Assembly: GCA_902765305.1 (NCBI GenBank)
Contig: CACWZI010000020.1
Location: 1-42,156, forward strand
Direction of reading: 5' to 3'
Length of the DNA stretch: 42,156 nt
From: an uncultured Eubacteriales bacterium
GTDB lineage: Bacteria; Bacillota; Clostridia; Christensenellales; Aristaeellaceae
Shown here: positions 16,132 to 24,829 of the stretch, in pieces
Layout: each line of letters begins with the position of its first letter
Numbering within the stretch: position 1 is the stretch's first letter
Notes under the pieces: model-generated
Databases searched by the model: none
What the model saw: only the letters and a program-made list of their open reading frames with translations
Told to the model about the DNA's origin: nothing
Made by a program: the position numbers and the translations under genes

Positions 16132-17646
16132 TCACCCTGCCTTCCGCGCATTGAAGCGCCGCATGATTGTCTTCAAGGTCGTATAGATCTTCCTGTTCGC
16201 AAGAACGTTTGCGACTGAGAACAACAGTACAGAACAAACGGTGAACAGGATCCCATATTTGACAAACATGCCATAGGAGCTTATATCGATATCAATATGG
16301 TTCCTGACAAACACAAGCACGAGGAACAGTCCGATGTTCACCGCAAGGATCCGGATCGTCTTGAAGGGGCTTCGCTTCAGGATTACCCTGTCTGCGAGCC
16401 AATTGCAGTAGATCAATTTTAACGGCAATGCGAAGACGGTCGCAAACAAAACACCGGCTATGCCGAAGCGATTGACCAGTATAACCGACAGGACGATGTT
16501 GGTGATCGCTTCAATCATGGAAATCTTGCTTACCTGCTTGGCGTATCCGGCAAGACCGGACAAATTTCCCGCGATCATTCTGCTCCACGACAATAGCTGC
16601 ACCAGGCAAAAACCGATTGGCAACGCATAATTGATGTAATTGATATCGTGTACGCCCGACGTATATAAGCGGACAAACGGTATGCACAAAAAATAGGTCA
16701 CTGACATTGCGGCGGACATGGCGCCGAGAACCAGTGAATTGAACAGGTCGTGTACGTCCTTGTATCTTTCAATGTTGTCGTGATAGGTTTGCCCGAGATT
16801 AAATTTCAGCCCGGTATAGACAGCGTTCAGCAAGTGGTTGATCGCCACAAAGACCATATTATACACCGAATAAACGCTGGCATCCTTCGTGGAGCAAAAG
16901 ATGGAAAGGACGATCATATCGGTGGAAGAAAAAACGGTCCAGGCGATTTCCGTCAGTATAAAAGATCCCCGATCCTTCAGCTTTCTATCGCCGGTATCGT
17001 TATTATACGCTATCCACCCATATTTGGCGTTCATATAGATCTTATAGAGGAACAGCCGGATGATCGACGCCAAAAAAAAGCCGAGCTCCATATAGATAAT
17101 ATTGACGCCGGTTCTCGCCAATACGATCTTGACGGAATAGCAGAGGATTTTGTTGACCAGGTCAATATTGGCATTTACGTATTGCCTGCCGTCGACCATC
17201 AATAAGTTTTTCCAGTTCTGGACGAAATAAAACGAGATAACGCCTGTCGCGCCCTCCAATAAAACGACGAAAAAGACCGTCTTATAATCCAGGTCGGTTT
17301 TGATAATAAACGGCGTGGTCAATGCAAGGAATAACACAGCCAGGGCATAAAATCTGGTGATATCCCGAAATGACTTCCTGGATACGGACATGACCTGACA
17401 GATGTTCTCCTTGTCATATACCTTTCCGTGAATATAGTGATACAGCTCGTTGCGCGCCGCCTGTCCAATCCCCGCTTCCAGCAGGGCCATATAGGTCATG
17501 ATCTGCGTAACGGTACCCAGCAGGCCGTTTGTATCCGAGCCATAGCTTTTGAGCAGAATCCAGGGAACGATCAGGCCGAGGGCAAGAACGATGACCTGGC
17601 TGGCGATTGAATAGACAAGGTTTTTAATGCTCCTGTTTTCTTTCAT
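16132..17646 (-). CDS. Wzx-type oligosaccharide flippase
   Basis: The 504-residue protein has 12-14 hydrophobic segments from the N-terminus (IVLALGLIVPWILLKSYG) onward, with the charged loops usual for the polysaccharide transporter branch of the MATE/MVF superfamily. It would flip undecaprenyl-linked repeat units across the membrane. The residues around SYGSDTNGLLGTVTQIM and the second-half segment GFCLVQLLSWSRMIAGNLSG fit capsule flippases. It begins 3 nt after the stop of the pyruvyl-transferase gene (GGAAAGGG before ATG) and ends 4 nt before the MurB-like gene, so all are in one operon. Confidence 0.8.
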   Translation of the reverse strand: MKENRSIKNLVYSIASQVIVLALGLIVPWILLKSYGSDTNGLLGTVTQIMTYMALLEAGIGQAARNELYHYIHGKVYDKENICQVMSVSRKSFRDITRFYALAVLFLALTTPFIIKTDLDYKTVFFVVLLEGATGVISFYFVQNWKNLLMVDGRQYVNANIDLVNKILCYSVKIVLARTGVNIIYMELGFFLASIIRLFLYKIYMNAKYGWIAYNNDTGDRKLKDRGSFILTEIAWTVFSSTDMIVLSIFCSTKDASVYSVYNMVFVAINHLLNAVYTGLKFNLGQTYHDNIERYKDVHDLFNSLVLGAMSAAMSVTYFLCIPFVRLYTSGVHDINYINYALPIGFCLVQLLSWSRMIAGNLSGLAGYAKQVSKISMIEAITNIVLSVILVNRFGIAGVLFATVFALPLKLIYCNWLADRVILKRSPFKTIRILAVNIGLFLVLVFVRNHIDIDISSYGMFVKYGILFTVCSVLLFSVANVLANRKIYTTLKTIMRRFNARKAG

Positions 17647-17649
17647 GCG

Positions 17650-18840
17650 TTACCCTTTCCTGTTGATTATCCCTGAAAGATAGTCGATAAACTGGTCAAG
17701 CATTTTTTGTTCTGCTTTTTTGATCATTCTGTAATCGTCCTTGAGCGCCCCGGATATCAAACCGGTCATGAAATCATCGACGGCCTTTGTATACGCCGTT
17801 GAGTCGTTCATGCCCGTATACAGGTCTGTCCGGCCGTATCGGGACAGCAGGTCGTAGGATTTGCTCTGCATGGGTTCCTTCACTTTCCTGTATTCAAAGA
17901 GCCTGAACGGGACGTTTCCGTTGATTGCCATGCACATGCCATGATAAAAGGACGTAAGCAGGCCATCCAGGGCATATATGATATGAACCCATTCGATCGG
18001 ATCGATATCCCCACAGTTGGCGAGGCTCTTGACGTACTTATAAAGCGGAACGATCTGAACCGATCGGCTGTATTTCTTTACGGCATACTTCGAAATCCTG
18101 CCATTTGCGTCCATGACGCCAACGGCAGGCCGATTCGGGTCTATGCCGAATTTTTTCCTTAACAGCTGTTTTCCCCTGTTGATGTCAATGTCAAAATCAT
18201 AGGCCATCGTCGGATCGCACATGATCTTTATATCCCTGTCAGGCGCGATTTTCCCGATCAGGGCCTTGGTGACGTTATCCCTGACACTGATAAATGAAAA
18301 GGTATCGAGATAGGCTTTCATCAGCTTTGCCTTGTCCGGTGAAATGCTCTCATAAGTTTCCCTGGATGACGCGGCAAAAGAAGCCTTGATACAGTTTTCT
18401 ATCTCCGGCAGCCAATAGGCGTTCGGGAAGGGCCTCCAGGCGTGAACCTTCCAAACCTCATCGCTTCCGACAATGATCAGGTCATATTTATCCTGAACAA
18501 AGGTCCTGAACGCTTCGATGTCGTCGGAGACCAACGATTCCTCCGAGAGCGTCAAATATTCACGCATCCCGCGCCTGAACGCTTCTCTCTGCGCCTTCGC
18601 ATATTGGAGCTCATCCGTTGTCCTGTTTCGATATATCTTCAGTATCTTCAGATTATATCTGACCGTTTTTTTGCTGAGAAGCTTGCGATACTGTTCGCTG
18701 CTGGCGGAAGATTCATAGTCTATGATTTCAATTTCGGCGCTATCCCCAAATCTTCCGATCAATGTCCTCTGCAACGCGTAAGCCTGAACAAACGCCCCAT
18801 AATTGATGGATCTGTGGTAGGTCAGTATTCCAATTTTCAT
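17650..18840 (-). CDS. Polysaccharide pyruvyl transferase family protein
   Basis: From the ATG at 18840 the protein has 396 residues. It begins MKIGILTYHRSINYGAFVQ and contains GSDEVWKVHAWRPFPNAYWL, DPTMAYDFDI and the C-terminal SFYHGMCMAI, all typical of the pyruvyl-transferase (CsaB/WcaK) family. Members transfer pyruvate from phosphoenolpyruvate to sugar hydroxyls as a ketal, giving the polymer negative charge; many members remain untested. The longer open frame to 18891 has no better ribosome site and would place residues before the conserved first strand. A second family member is fused to another domain at 20243-22366. Confidence 0.75.
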   Translation of the reverse strand: MKIGILTYHRSINYGAFVQAYALQRTLIGRFGDSAEIEIIDYESSASSEQYRKLLSKKTVRYNLKILKIYRNRTTDELQYAKAQREAFRRGMREYLTLSEESLVSDDIEAFRTFVQDKYDLIIVGSDEVWKVHAWRPFPNAYWLPEIENCIKASFAASSRETYESISPDKAKLMKAYLDTFSFISVRDNVTKALIGKIAPDRDIKIMCDPTMAYDFDIDINRGKQLLRKKFGIDPNRPAVGVMDANGRISKYAVKKYSRSVQIVPLYKYVKSLANCGDIDPIEWVHIIYALDGLLTSFYHGMCMAINGNVPFRLFEYRKVKEPMQSKSYDLLSRYGRTDLYTGMNDSTAYTKAVDDFMTGLISGALKDDYRMIKKAEQKMLDQFIDYLSGIINRKG

Positions 18841-18905
18841 AATAACGCAATCATCCTTTTCAAATATCTGTTCCCCTGCGCGCAGTCCCATTTCAACTTC
18901 CCATA

Positions 18906-19997
18906 CTATCGCCTTAACAGACTGCTGACGACTATTGCTCCATACGATTTCACATAATCATAGAGTCCGTTCCTTTTTCCGCGTTCCGTATTGAGCTTAA
19001 GATAAGCCTTTCTCATCCCGTCAAAGGATGTGCGCCTGTAGCACCACATTTTAAGTCGGATGATCTTGTTTCCAAAGTAACGAATCGGTTTTTCACGGAA
19101 TTTCCACTCGGGTTCATATTGGTTATGAAAGGCGTCGTATACCTCTCTGCACGATTTCTCGAACTTTACATTCTTTTGAAACGTGTTGAAAAAAGCTTCC
19201 GCGCATCTGGTATCGATCGTTCTCTGCCATGCCTGATCGTTCTGATGCAGTTGAAGGACATTGTCTCTCGACTTTCCAAACGCCTGCAAGGCACAAAGCG
19301 GTTGCTTTGTCGCTTTATCCTGAGTGCTCACGCCCGTTCCCGTCCTGTAACGCAACAATCTTTCCTTTACGAAACACACGGTCTGCGCCGCCGATATCGT
19401 GGAGCATACGAATGCCACGTCATTGCAATGCCGAAGATTCTGAAATTCATACGGATATTTCCGGAGAAAGGAATGCCGAAACATCTTGTCCCAGCAAAAA
19501 ACCGTCATCAAATCATAATAACCATCCACCAATTCCCCGGTTTGGTATACCCGACCCTCATCAAAGTCCCTATATTTTGCGCTCTTTAAGAGAATTTGAC
19601 CGGTCTTCGAATCAAAGGTTTCTCTCTCGCATATGCACACATCCGCCTGCGTCTGATCCAAAGCCTCAGTCATTCTCTTGAGATAATCCGGATGATACAG
19701 ATCATCGCCGTCCAGGAACGACACATACTCCCCTGTCGCCTTGCTCAATCCGTTATTGCGCGCAGGCCCGGCGCCGGAGTTTTCCTGAAAGACATAATGA
19801 AACCGCTGATCCGTCGCGGCAAATTCCTGAATGATGCCGGAAGAGTTATCCGAACTGCCGTCATCGACGCAGAGCGCTTCAAAGTCTGAAAACGTCTGCG
19901 CCTTCAGGCTGTTCAGGGTTTCCCTGATGTATTTTTCATTGTTGTATATCGGAACAATAACCGAAACTCTGGGGTTATGACTCATATCAAAATCCAT
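18906..19997 (-). CDS. Family 2 glycosyltransferase
   Basis: The ATG at 19997 has GAAGG 7 nt upstream and gives 363 residues; the frame runs on to 20135 but overlaps the ferredoxin gene for its full length, so the short form is preferred. The N-terminus is a GT-A fold: RVSVIVPIYNNEKYI, then FEALCVDDGSSDNSS (first nucleotide-binding aspartates) and FLDGDDLYHPDYL (D-x-D metal site). The C-terminal half is less conserved and probably binds the acceptor. It overlaps the end of the ferredoxin gene by 11 bp. Donor and acceptor cannot be predicted. Confidence 0.85.
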   Translation of the reverse strand: MDFDMSHNPRVSVIVPIYNNEKYIRETLNSLKAQTFSDFEALCVDDGSSDNSSGIIQEFAATDQRFHYVFQENSGAGPARNNGLSKATGEYVSFLDGDDLYHPDYLKRMTEALDQTQADVCICERETFDSKTGQILLKSAKYRDFDEGRVYQTGELVDGYYDLMTVFCWDKMFRHSFLRKYPYEFQNLRHCNDVAFVCSTISAAQTVCFVKERLLRYRTGTGVSTQDKATKQPLCALQAFGKSRDNVLQLHQNDQAWQRTIDTRCAEAFFNTFQKNVKFEKSCREVYDAFHNQYEPEWKFREKPIRYFGNKIIRLKMWCYRRTSFDGMRKAYLKLNTERGKRNGLYDYVKSYGAIVVSSLLRR

Positions 19998-20202
19998 CTT
20001 TCTGCCTTCTTTTCTTGATGGGGCATACGCCCAGGCATTTTCTGCAGCAAACGCATTTTTCCACATCGATTCTCGGATAGAGAAAGCCTTCATCGTCCGC
20101 CGCCATCTGAATTGCGCCGACGGGACAGACCGCATAACACGCGGTGCAGCCGCAGCACTCCTCTTTTCTCTGAAACAATACCGGGGGAGCCTTCATTTTC
20201 AT
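19987..20202 (-). CDS. Small 2x[4Fe-4S] ferredoxin-type protein
   Basis: The gene encodes about 71 residues with two perfect cluster motifs, CCGCTACYAVCP and CVCCRKCLGVCP, and little else. An ATG at 20202 has AAGGTGA 5 nt upstream; a GTG at 20217 is the longest alternative. In most relatives this domain is the N-terminal part of an F420-hydrogenase-beta-like protein of capsule loci. Here it is free, encoded directly after the gene whose product carries that beta-like domain fused to a pyruvyl transferase, so the two products very likely work together, with the ferredoxin passing electrons to the flavin-type domain. Confidence 0.85.
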   Translation of the reverse strand: MKMKAPPVLFQRKEECCGCTACYAVCPVGAIQMAADDEGFLYPRIDVEKCVCCRKCLGVCPIKKRRQKDGF

Positions 20203-20242
20203 CCGCTTCACCTTCACTGGTTATCCGTATCGCTCCGAAGGC

Positions 20243-22366
20243 TCAGCGTCTGCCAGCCTTCAGAAGGAGCTTCATATCTCTGATCCGCACAAACGGTCCG
20301 CCCTTCCCGTAGCGCTTGGCCAACGCGTCAAATCCCTTGGCGTTGAAATAATCCCAGTATTTCTGGCGATTTGCCGGCCTCGCGCTGGGTGCGTAAAAAT
20401 TCAGCTGTAAATAGTCTTCAAGATCGACAGGCTCCACCGCAATGTCCGACTGGCAGCGGGTGAACAGCGCCCGCCCTCTGTCACTGTTGAGCAGAACAAT
20501 GGAACATCCCTTGTCGTCATTCAGCGGAGAATTCGTCGCTTCAATTCCCCAGGCGTCTCCGATCGTGATGTCGCTCTTGCGTCTCAGGTTCGAGGACGGG
20601 CATTCATAGCACGAGGGGCGCAGAAACGCATTCCTGAAAAACAGAACCCTGAAAACGGATGTCCTATGCAGGGCGCCGCCTGTCCGGACGGTTTCAAAAT
20701 GGGCCTTCCAGCCGTAGTGCTTGTCCCTGAAGTTTACCTCCGAGATTTTTCCACCGAATCGACGCTCCATCCATTTCAGGTATTCCCGCCACAGTCTTGG
20801 GCTGGGCGCGCCGTGGCAGACGATGTCCACCGTATATAACCTGGAGGTGTCAACGCCCTCAAGAAAGCCGAGCAAGCCCGCTACCTGGCAGCCGGTGCCG
20901 GAAAACAACACGGGAAGTCCGTTTCCCAAATCCGTCCTGACCTGCTTGAAGCAATCCCCCATCTCGCTTTGAATGTATTTGCTGCCCCGGAAAAGATCAC
21001 GCTCGGCCTGAGTGGTCGCTCTGCAATGGATCGCCTTCTCCGGGCTCTCCATCCTGCAGCCGTAAACAACGCCTCCGTCAGCCAATATCGCGTCACTGAG
21101 CGCGGTAAAGACACCGCCGCTCCGGCTTTTGGCCACGATCTCCGGGCTTCTGTGTCTCACCAAACAGGCCTGCCTTCTCCATTCCACAAAGCTCAAAAGT
21201 TCGCTGAGATTGCTGCGCCGCTGCGAAACGAGCGCAGGATCGGCTTCCCGGCGCAGCGCGGGCAGCAACCCCAGGGCACGGAGAAGGTAGTCGGAAGAGG
21301 GCTCCCGGAAGGCGCACAGCGCCTGTTCGATCCCACTGTAGTCGATCGCCTTCTCAAAAGCCGATTCCTCGCTTTCTTTGTAAAATATACGGTCCTCGAG
21401 ATTTAAGGCGCTCAACAGGTTCACCATCCTGGAGCCTGTCCCATCTTTCAAAAATGTGATGAACTGTCTGGAATAGAGGATGGCAAACGCCGTTGCGTGA
21501 AAGGAGTTGCTGATCACATATTTAGCGTTTTTGACCAGGGAGAGGAAATCGCAGGGATCACAACCGAATACATTTTCACCGTCGATGTGACAGAAGGTCT
21601 TGTCGCCGTCGATCAGGTAATACAACTGCAAGCCGTTTTTCTTTGCCATTTTCTCCGCATAGGCGATCACGTGCTTAAAGGCGGCGGCCGTTCCTACGAC
21701 GTACAGGAAGGCGAATTGTTTCCCTTCATATCTGGCTGAGCAGATCGCGTCGTAACACGCTTTATCGGGCAAAAATACCGGGTCACAGCACTTTGTAATC
21801 TCCTGTTCGCAGTAGGGCTGCATCAGGTCGATCGCGTCCTGTTCGCGAATGGAGAGCGAGGCGAAAGAGGACATGTATTCCGCGATCTTCGCAAGCTGGA
21901 ATTCATGCAGCTCTTTTAAGCCGATGCTCGGCGCGTAGGCAATCTTCTTGCGGGGGTCGGTCACGAAACTGAGGTAATACACTGGATCGGGTCCTTTTGT
22001 CAGGACCGGATTCCATATCTGATCGCTTCCGCAGATAAAGTAATCATACTTGCCTGTAATGCCGTTGAAATCGCTTTCGGTGTTGTATACCGCGCCAGAG
22101 ATCGGCAGATAGCGCCTTCGAAACGCATCAAAGCCCTTGTTTCTTTTCTTTTTTCCATGAAATTTGATCAAATCCACGCCCAGCATGTAAGGCGCCTTTT
22201 TATACTGCCAGGTTCGGAGTAATTTGTATTTATCAAATACCCTGGATTGATAATCGATGATCTCGGGCTCAATTCCATGTTGCGCGAGCCATTGCGTCAA
22301 AGCATAGGCCTGCAGCACGGCGCCGTAATTGTTTGCGCCATGGAATGTCACAATACCGGCTTTCAT
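20243..22366 (-). CDS. Fusion: pyruvyl transferase plus F420-hydrogenase-beta-like domain
   Basis: The 707-residue protein has two parts. Residues 1 to about 365 are a pyruvyl-transferase-family domain (TFHGANNYGAVLQAYALTQ, FICGSDQIWNPV, SNSFHATAFAILY). From about 385 to the end it is FrhB/FdhB-like: SRSGGVFTALSDAIL, FSGTGCQVAGLLGFL, VDIVCHGAPSPRLW, a cysteine pair in SCYECPSSNLRRKSDIT and GDAWGI. FrhB-type proteins carry flavin and an iron-sulfur cluster and move electrons. The two families are frequent neighbours in capsule loci; here they are one polypeptide, while the usual N-terminal ferredoxin is encoded separately next door. The reaction is unknown; a redox step on a pyruvylated sugar is conceivable. 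GAGGAACCA precedes the ATG. Confidence 0.85.
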   Translation of the reverse strand: MKAGIVTFHGANNYGAVLQAYALTQWLAQHGIEPEIIDYQSRVFDKYKLLRTWQYKKAPYMLGVDLIKFHGKKKRNKGFDAFRRRYLPISGAVYNTESDFNGITGKYDYFICGSDQIWNPVLTKGPDPVYYLSFVTDPRKKIAYAPSIGLKELHEFQLAKIAEYMSSFASLSIREQDAIDLMQPYCEQEITKCCDPVFLPDKACYDAICSARYEGKQFAFLYVVGTAAAFKHVIAYAEKMAKKNGLQLYYLIDGDKTFCHIDGENVFGCDPCDFLSLVKNAKYVISNSFHATAFAILYSRQFITFLKDGTGSRMVNLLSALNLEDRIFYKESEESAFEKAIDYSGIEQALCAFREPSSDYLLRALGLLPALRREADPALVSQRRSNLSELLSFVEWRRQACLVRHRSPEIVAKSRSGGVFTALSDAILADGGVVYGCRMESPEKAIHCRATTQAERDLFRGSKYIQSEMGDCFKQVRTDLGNGLPVLFSGTGCQVAGLLGFLEGVDTSRLYTVDIVCHGAPSPRLWREYLKWMERRFGGKISEVNFRDKHYGWKAHFETVRTGGALHRTSVFRVLFFRNAFLRPSCYECPSSNLRRKSDITIGDAWGIEATNSPLNDDKGCSIVLLNSDRGRALFTRCQSDIAVEPVDLEDYLQLNFYAPSARPANRQKYWDYFNAKGFDALAKRYGKGGPFVRIRDMKLLLKAGRR

Positions 22367-22428
22367 TGGTTCCTCTTTTCTGAATAACGATCGTGAAGCT
22401 GAGAAAAATGATATCGGAGAAATCTATT

Positions 22429-23439
22429 CTATTTGAATCTCCGCCTTTTTGCGCCTTCATGTACCGAAAAGACGATCTTTGAAGGGATATATCCAAGCTG
22501 TACCGCGATGATTCTCGCCTTCATGGTCGCTTTTGCGCGCTTATCCTTCAGTACCTCGCTGGCATATCGTTTCATCAGCGCCCTGAGCCGCCGGAAAACA
22601 GCCCTGTCGCTGCCGGAATTGAAGCATACCGCGATCAGTTCGATCGCCTTGGCCGTAAACCGGTACTTGCCTGATTGTACTGCGCCGGGATAGCGGGATT
22701 CAAGATATTGCATTTGCGCAGTCACCGCATCCATTGCCGCCATCTGCCGTTCGTCGAACGCCATTCTCATGGTGCTGCCTTCGCGCTGAACCCAGTAATA
22801 AATCTGTCTGCTCCCCAAAACGACTGTATCGCAGTCTCCGAGAATCTTATATAAAGTGGCCAGATCTTCGTAAATCTGCCCCACGGGGAACGGATGGGCC
22901 AAAATCAGCTCTTTTCTGTACAGCTTCGCCCACGGCGTCGCGCCAAATCCCATGTTGTAATTCATGCGGATAATCGCTTCCTCCGCATTCAGCTTTACTA
23001 CCGACGCTTCCTTGCTGCGCGGACCCGGTTCATGTCCTGCATAAAGGTACCGGAAGTTACCGATCGCCACATCGGCCTGATTCTCTTTCTGCAATGAAAC
23101 CAGATACTCTATGCAATCCGGTTCAACATAATCGTCCGAATCAATGAAAACAATATAGCTGCCCGCGGCCGTTTTCACGGCGTTGTTGCGGGCAGCGGAC
23201 TGCCCCTGATTGGGCTGGTGGATCACCCTCGCGTATGTATGTGTTTCGGCAAAAGCTTCACTGATCTCCCCGCATCTGTCCGGAGAACCGTCGTCAACCA
23301 GAATCACTTCGATGTTTTTATAGGTCTGGGAGGCTATGGAATCCAAACACTTTGGAAGATATTGTTCAACATTGTACATCGGTACGATGATGCTGACAAG
23401 GGGATTTTCAGTATCGTGCCTGGCCGCGTTCTTTTCCAT
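22429..23439 (-). CDS. Family 2 glycosyltransferase
   Basis: The 336-residue protein starts with an EpsJ/WcaA-like GT-A domain: PLVSIIVPMYNVEQYLPKCL, EVILVDDGSPDRCG, NQGQSAARNNAVKTA and FIDSDDYVEPD with the metal-binding DxD. A family-typical aromatic/acidic segment follows in the middle (IYEDLATLYKILG). It most likely adds a hexose or hexosamine to the lipid-linked repeat unit on the cytoplasmic face. GGAGGGG precedes the ATG by 4 nt. It lies between the broken acetyltransferase and the pyruvyl-transferase fusion in the same operon. Confidence 0.85.
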   Translation of the reverse strand: MEKNAARHDTENPLVSIIVPMYNVEQYLPKCLDSIASQTYKNIEVILVDDGSPDRCGEISEAFAETHTYARVIHQPNQGQSAARNNAVKTAAGSYIVFIDSDDYVEPDCIEYLVSLQKENQADVAIGNFRYLYAGHEPGPRSKEASVVKLNAEEAIIRMNYNMGFGATPWAKLYRKELILAHPFPVGQIYEDLATLYKILGDCDTVVLGSRQIYYWVQREGSTMRMAFDERQMAAMDAVTAQMQYLESRYPGAVQSGKYRFTAKAIELIAVCFNSGSDRAVFRRLRALMKRYASEVLKDKRAKATMKARIIAVQLGYIPSKIVFSVHEGAKRRRFK

Positions 23440-23459
23440 CCAACCCCTCCTGTTTCCTG

Positions 23460-24030
23460 TTATGAATGTCTCTTCTCAAATCGCTCCCAAAGCAGCTTCG
23501 CCAGTTCATTGGAAACCATCTGTCCTTTGGGCTTCAATTCCTCAGGATACTTTTCTGCTTTTAGCATCTTCTCGACGTAATCATCAAAGCTTCCGATGAC
23601 TCTGGCCGGTACGCCTGCAACGACAGAATTATCGGGAATATCCTTCGTAACCACGCTGCATGTTCCAATGATCACATTCGAGCCGATCTTCGTATCATAG
23701 AGAATATGCGTACCCGAACCCACAAAGACATTGTCCCCCAATCTCTATGCAGCCGACTCTTTCCTGGACTCCCCCGGCTTTGGAAATGTCAGGAATGTTG
23801 TTCAATACAAGATAAGAAACGTCATGCGTCAGGAAGGACACATTGGAAGCAATGTGGACATTATTCCCAAGCCGAATCAAGTTCGCATAAAGCGGCACTT
23901 TCCGCTTCTGTATTGTGCAATTATCACCGATCGCCCCATAAACATGCTGTTTTCTGATATACTCGGTTCTTGCTTCGGATCTGCGAATGGTAAACAGCCT
24001 GAATGTTTGCCACAATCTCTTAAAGGTCAT
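23460..24030 (-). pseudogene. Frameshifted hexapeptide-repeat acetyltransferase
   Basis: Two overlapping frames (24030-23695 and 23741-23460) together make one left-handed beta-helix acyltransferase of about 190 residues. The first ends its sensible part at RVGCIEIG; the second continues with GDNVFVGSGTHILYDTKIG and the typical SVVTKDIPDNSVVAGVPARVIG. The join is at a run of five C (23735-23739, five G on the coding strand); four would keep the frame. This is a true inactivating or phase-variable change, or a sequencing error in a homopolymer. The intact product would O-acetylate a sugar of the repeat unit. The start has GGGAGAAGAAG upstream. Confidence 0.8.
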
Positions 24031-24061
24031 CTTCTTCTCCCTTTTCCTGTATCATCTGTTC

Positions 24062-24160
24062 TCATCTTACCTGTTTCAAGCGGCCAGGTCGAATCAGTGT
24101 AGCTTCTTCTTCATGTCCTGCGCCATCCAGAACCGGTACATTCAATCCTTCAAAGTCCAT
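24062..24160 (-). pseudogene. Vestige of an ATP-grasp gene N-terminus
   Basis: A 32-codon frame begins 2 nt after the stop of the sugar transferase gene. Its first 15 residues, MDFEGLNVPVLDGAG, match MDFKGTRVLVLDGAG of the intact ATP-grasp protein (start 13843) at 11 of 15 positions, and the DNA is similar as well (GGCGCAGG shared at the end). After that the frame has unrelated content (HEEEATLIRPG) and stops. It is best read as the left-over start of a second ATP-grasp gene lost by deletion or gene exchange. A real small protein is much less likely. Confidence 0.65.
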
Positions 24161-24162
24161 TC

Positions 24163-24816
24163 TCATGCGCGCCCGGCCCTGTTCTTGATCTCTACCAGCT
24201 CAGGCTGGTCTTTAAAGTCTTTCTTTCCCACCAATACCTGAAGAATGGTTACGATCGTTCTCCAAACCAAACTACAGTCGTATTTGAAGCTTTGTCGTTC
24301 AACATACATTTTTTCCATTTCCAACTTGATGGGCAGAACCTCTCGCCTGTATGCCATATCATCTTTATATGTATCGCCTACTGTATAATCATAAAGGCTT
24401 GCTGCGCTTGTCAGTCCAGGCTTCACTGTTGAGACCTTGGCATACCTGCCCGTGTAAAGATCATCTACCCTTTCAACAGACATCGGCCTTGGACCCACAA
24501 TACTCATATCCCCCTTGATCACATTAAACAGCTGGGGCAGCTCATCGATTTTCAACCGACGAATCACGCTTCCAAAGGGAAAAACCCGATCCGGGTCAGC
24601 CACAAACATGTCCTTCTTTTTGCCCTGGTGCATGGATCGGAACTTATAGAACTTGAAAGGTATTTTATTCAACCCTGCCCTCATCGTATGATATAAAATC
24701 GGGCCGGGACTGGAAAGCTCAATGCCTATGATCGCAAACAAGAACAGAGGAGAGAGGACAATGGCTGCAAAAGAGCATAAAACAATGTCAAGGCATCTCT
24801 TCACATACTTATACAT
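24163..24816 (-). CDS. Initiating sugar-1-phosphate transferase (PglC/EpsL type)
   Basis: The 217-residue, single-domain enzyme lacks the extra N-terminal helices of WbaP/WcaJ and so matches the short PglC/EpsL form of monotopic phosphoglycosyl transferases. A re-entrant hydrophobic helix lies at about 11-33 (VLCSFAAIVLSPLFLFAIIG). The family core follows: FKFYKFRSMHQGKKKD, RRLKIDELPQLFNVIKGDM and SIVGPRPMSVER. It moves a sugar phosphate from the UDP-sugar to undecaprenyl phosphate and so starts the repeat unit. With the dehydratase, aminotransferase and NeuD-type genes upstream, the first sugar is probably a bacillosamine-type diamino sugar. Confidence 0.88.
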   Translation of the reverse strand: MYKYVKRCLDIVLCSFAAIVLSPLFLFAIIGIELSSPGPILYHTMRAGLNKIPFKFYKFRSMHQGKKKDMFVADPDRVFPFGSVIRRLKIDELPQLFNVIKGDMSIVGPRPMSVERVDDLYTGRYAKVSTVKPGLTSAASLYDYTVGDTYKDDMAYRREVLPIKLEMEKMYVERQSFKYDCSLVWRTIVTILQVLVGKKDFKDQPELVEIKNRAGRA

Positions 24817-24829
24817 ACGCTTAAGCTCC

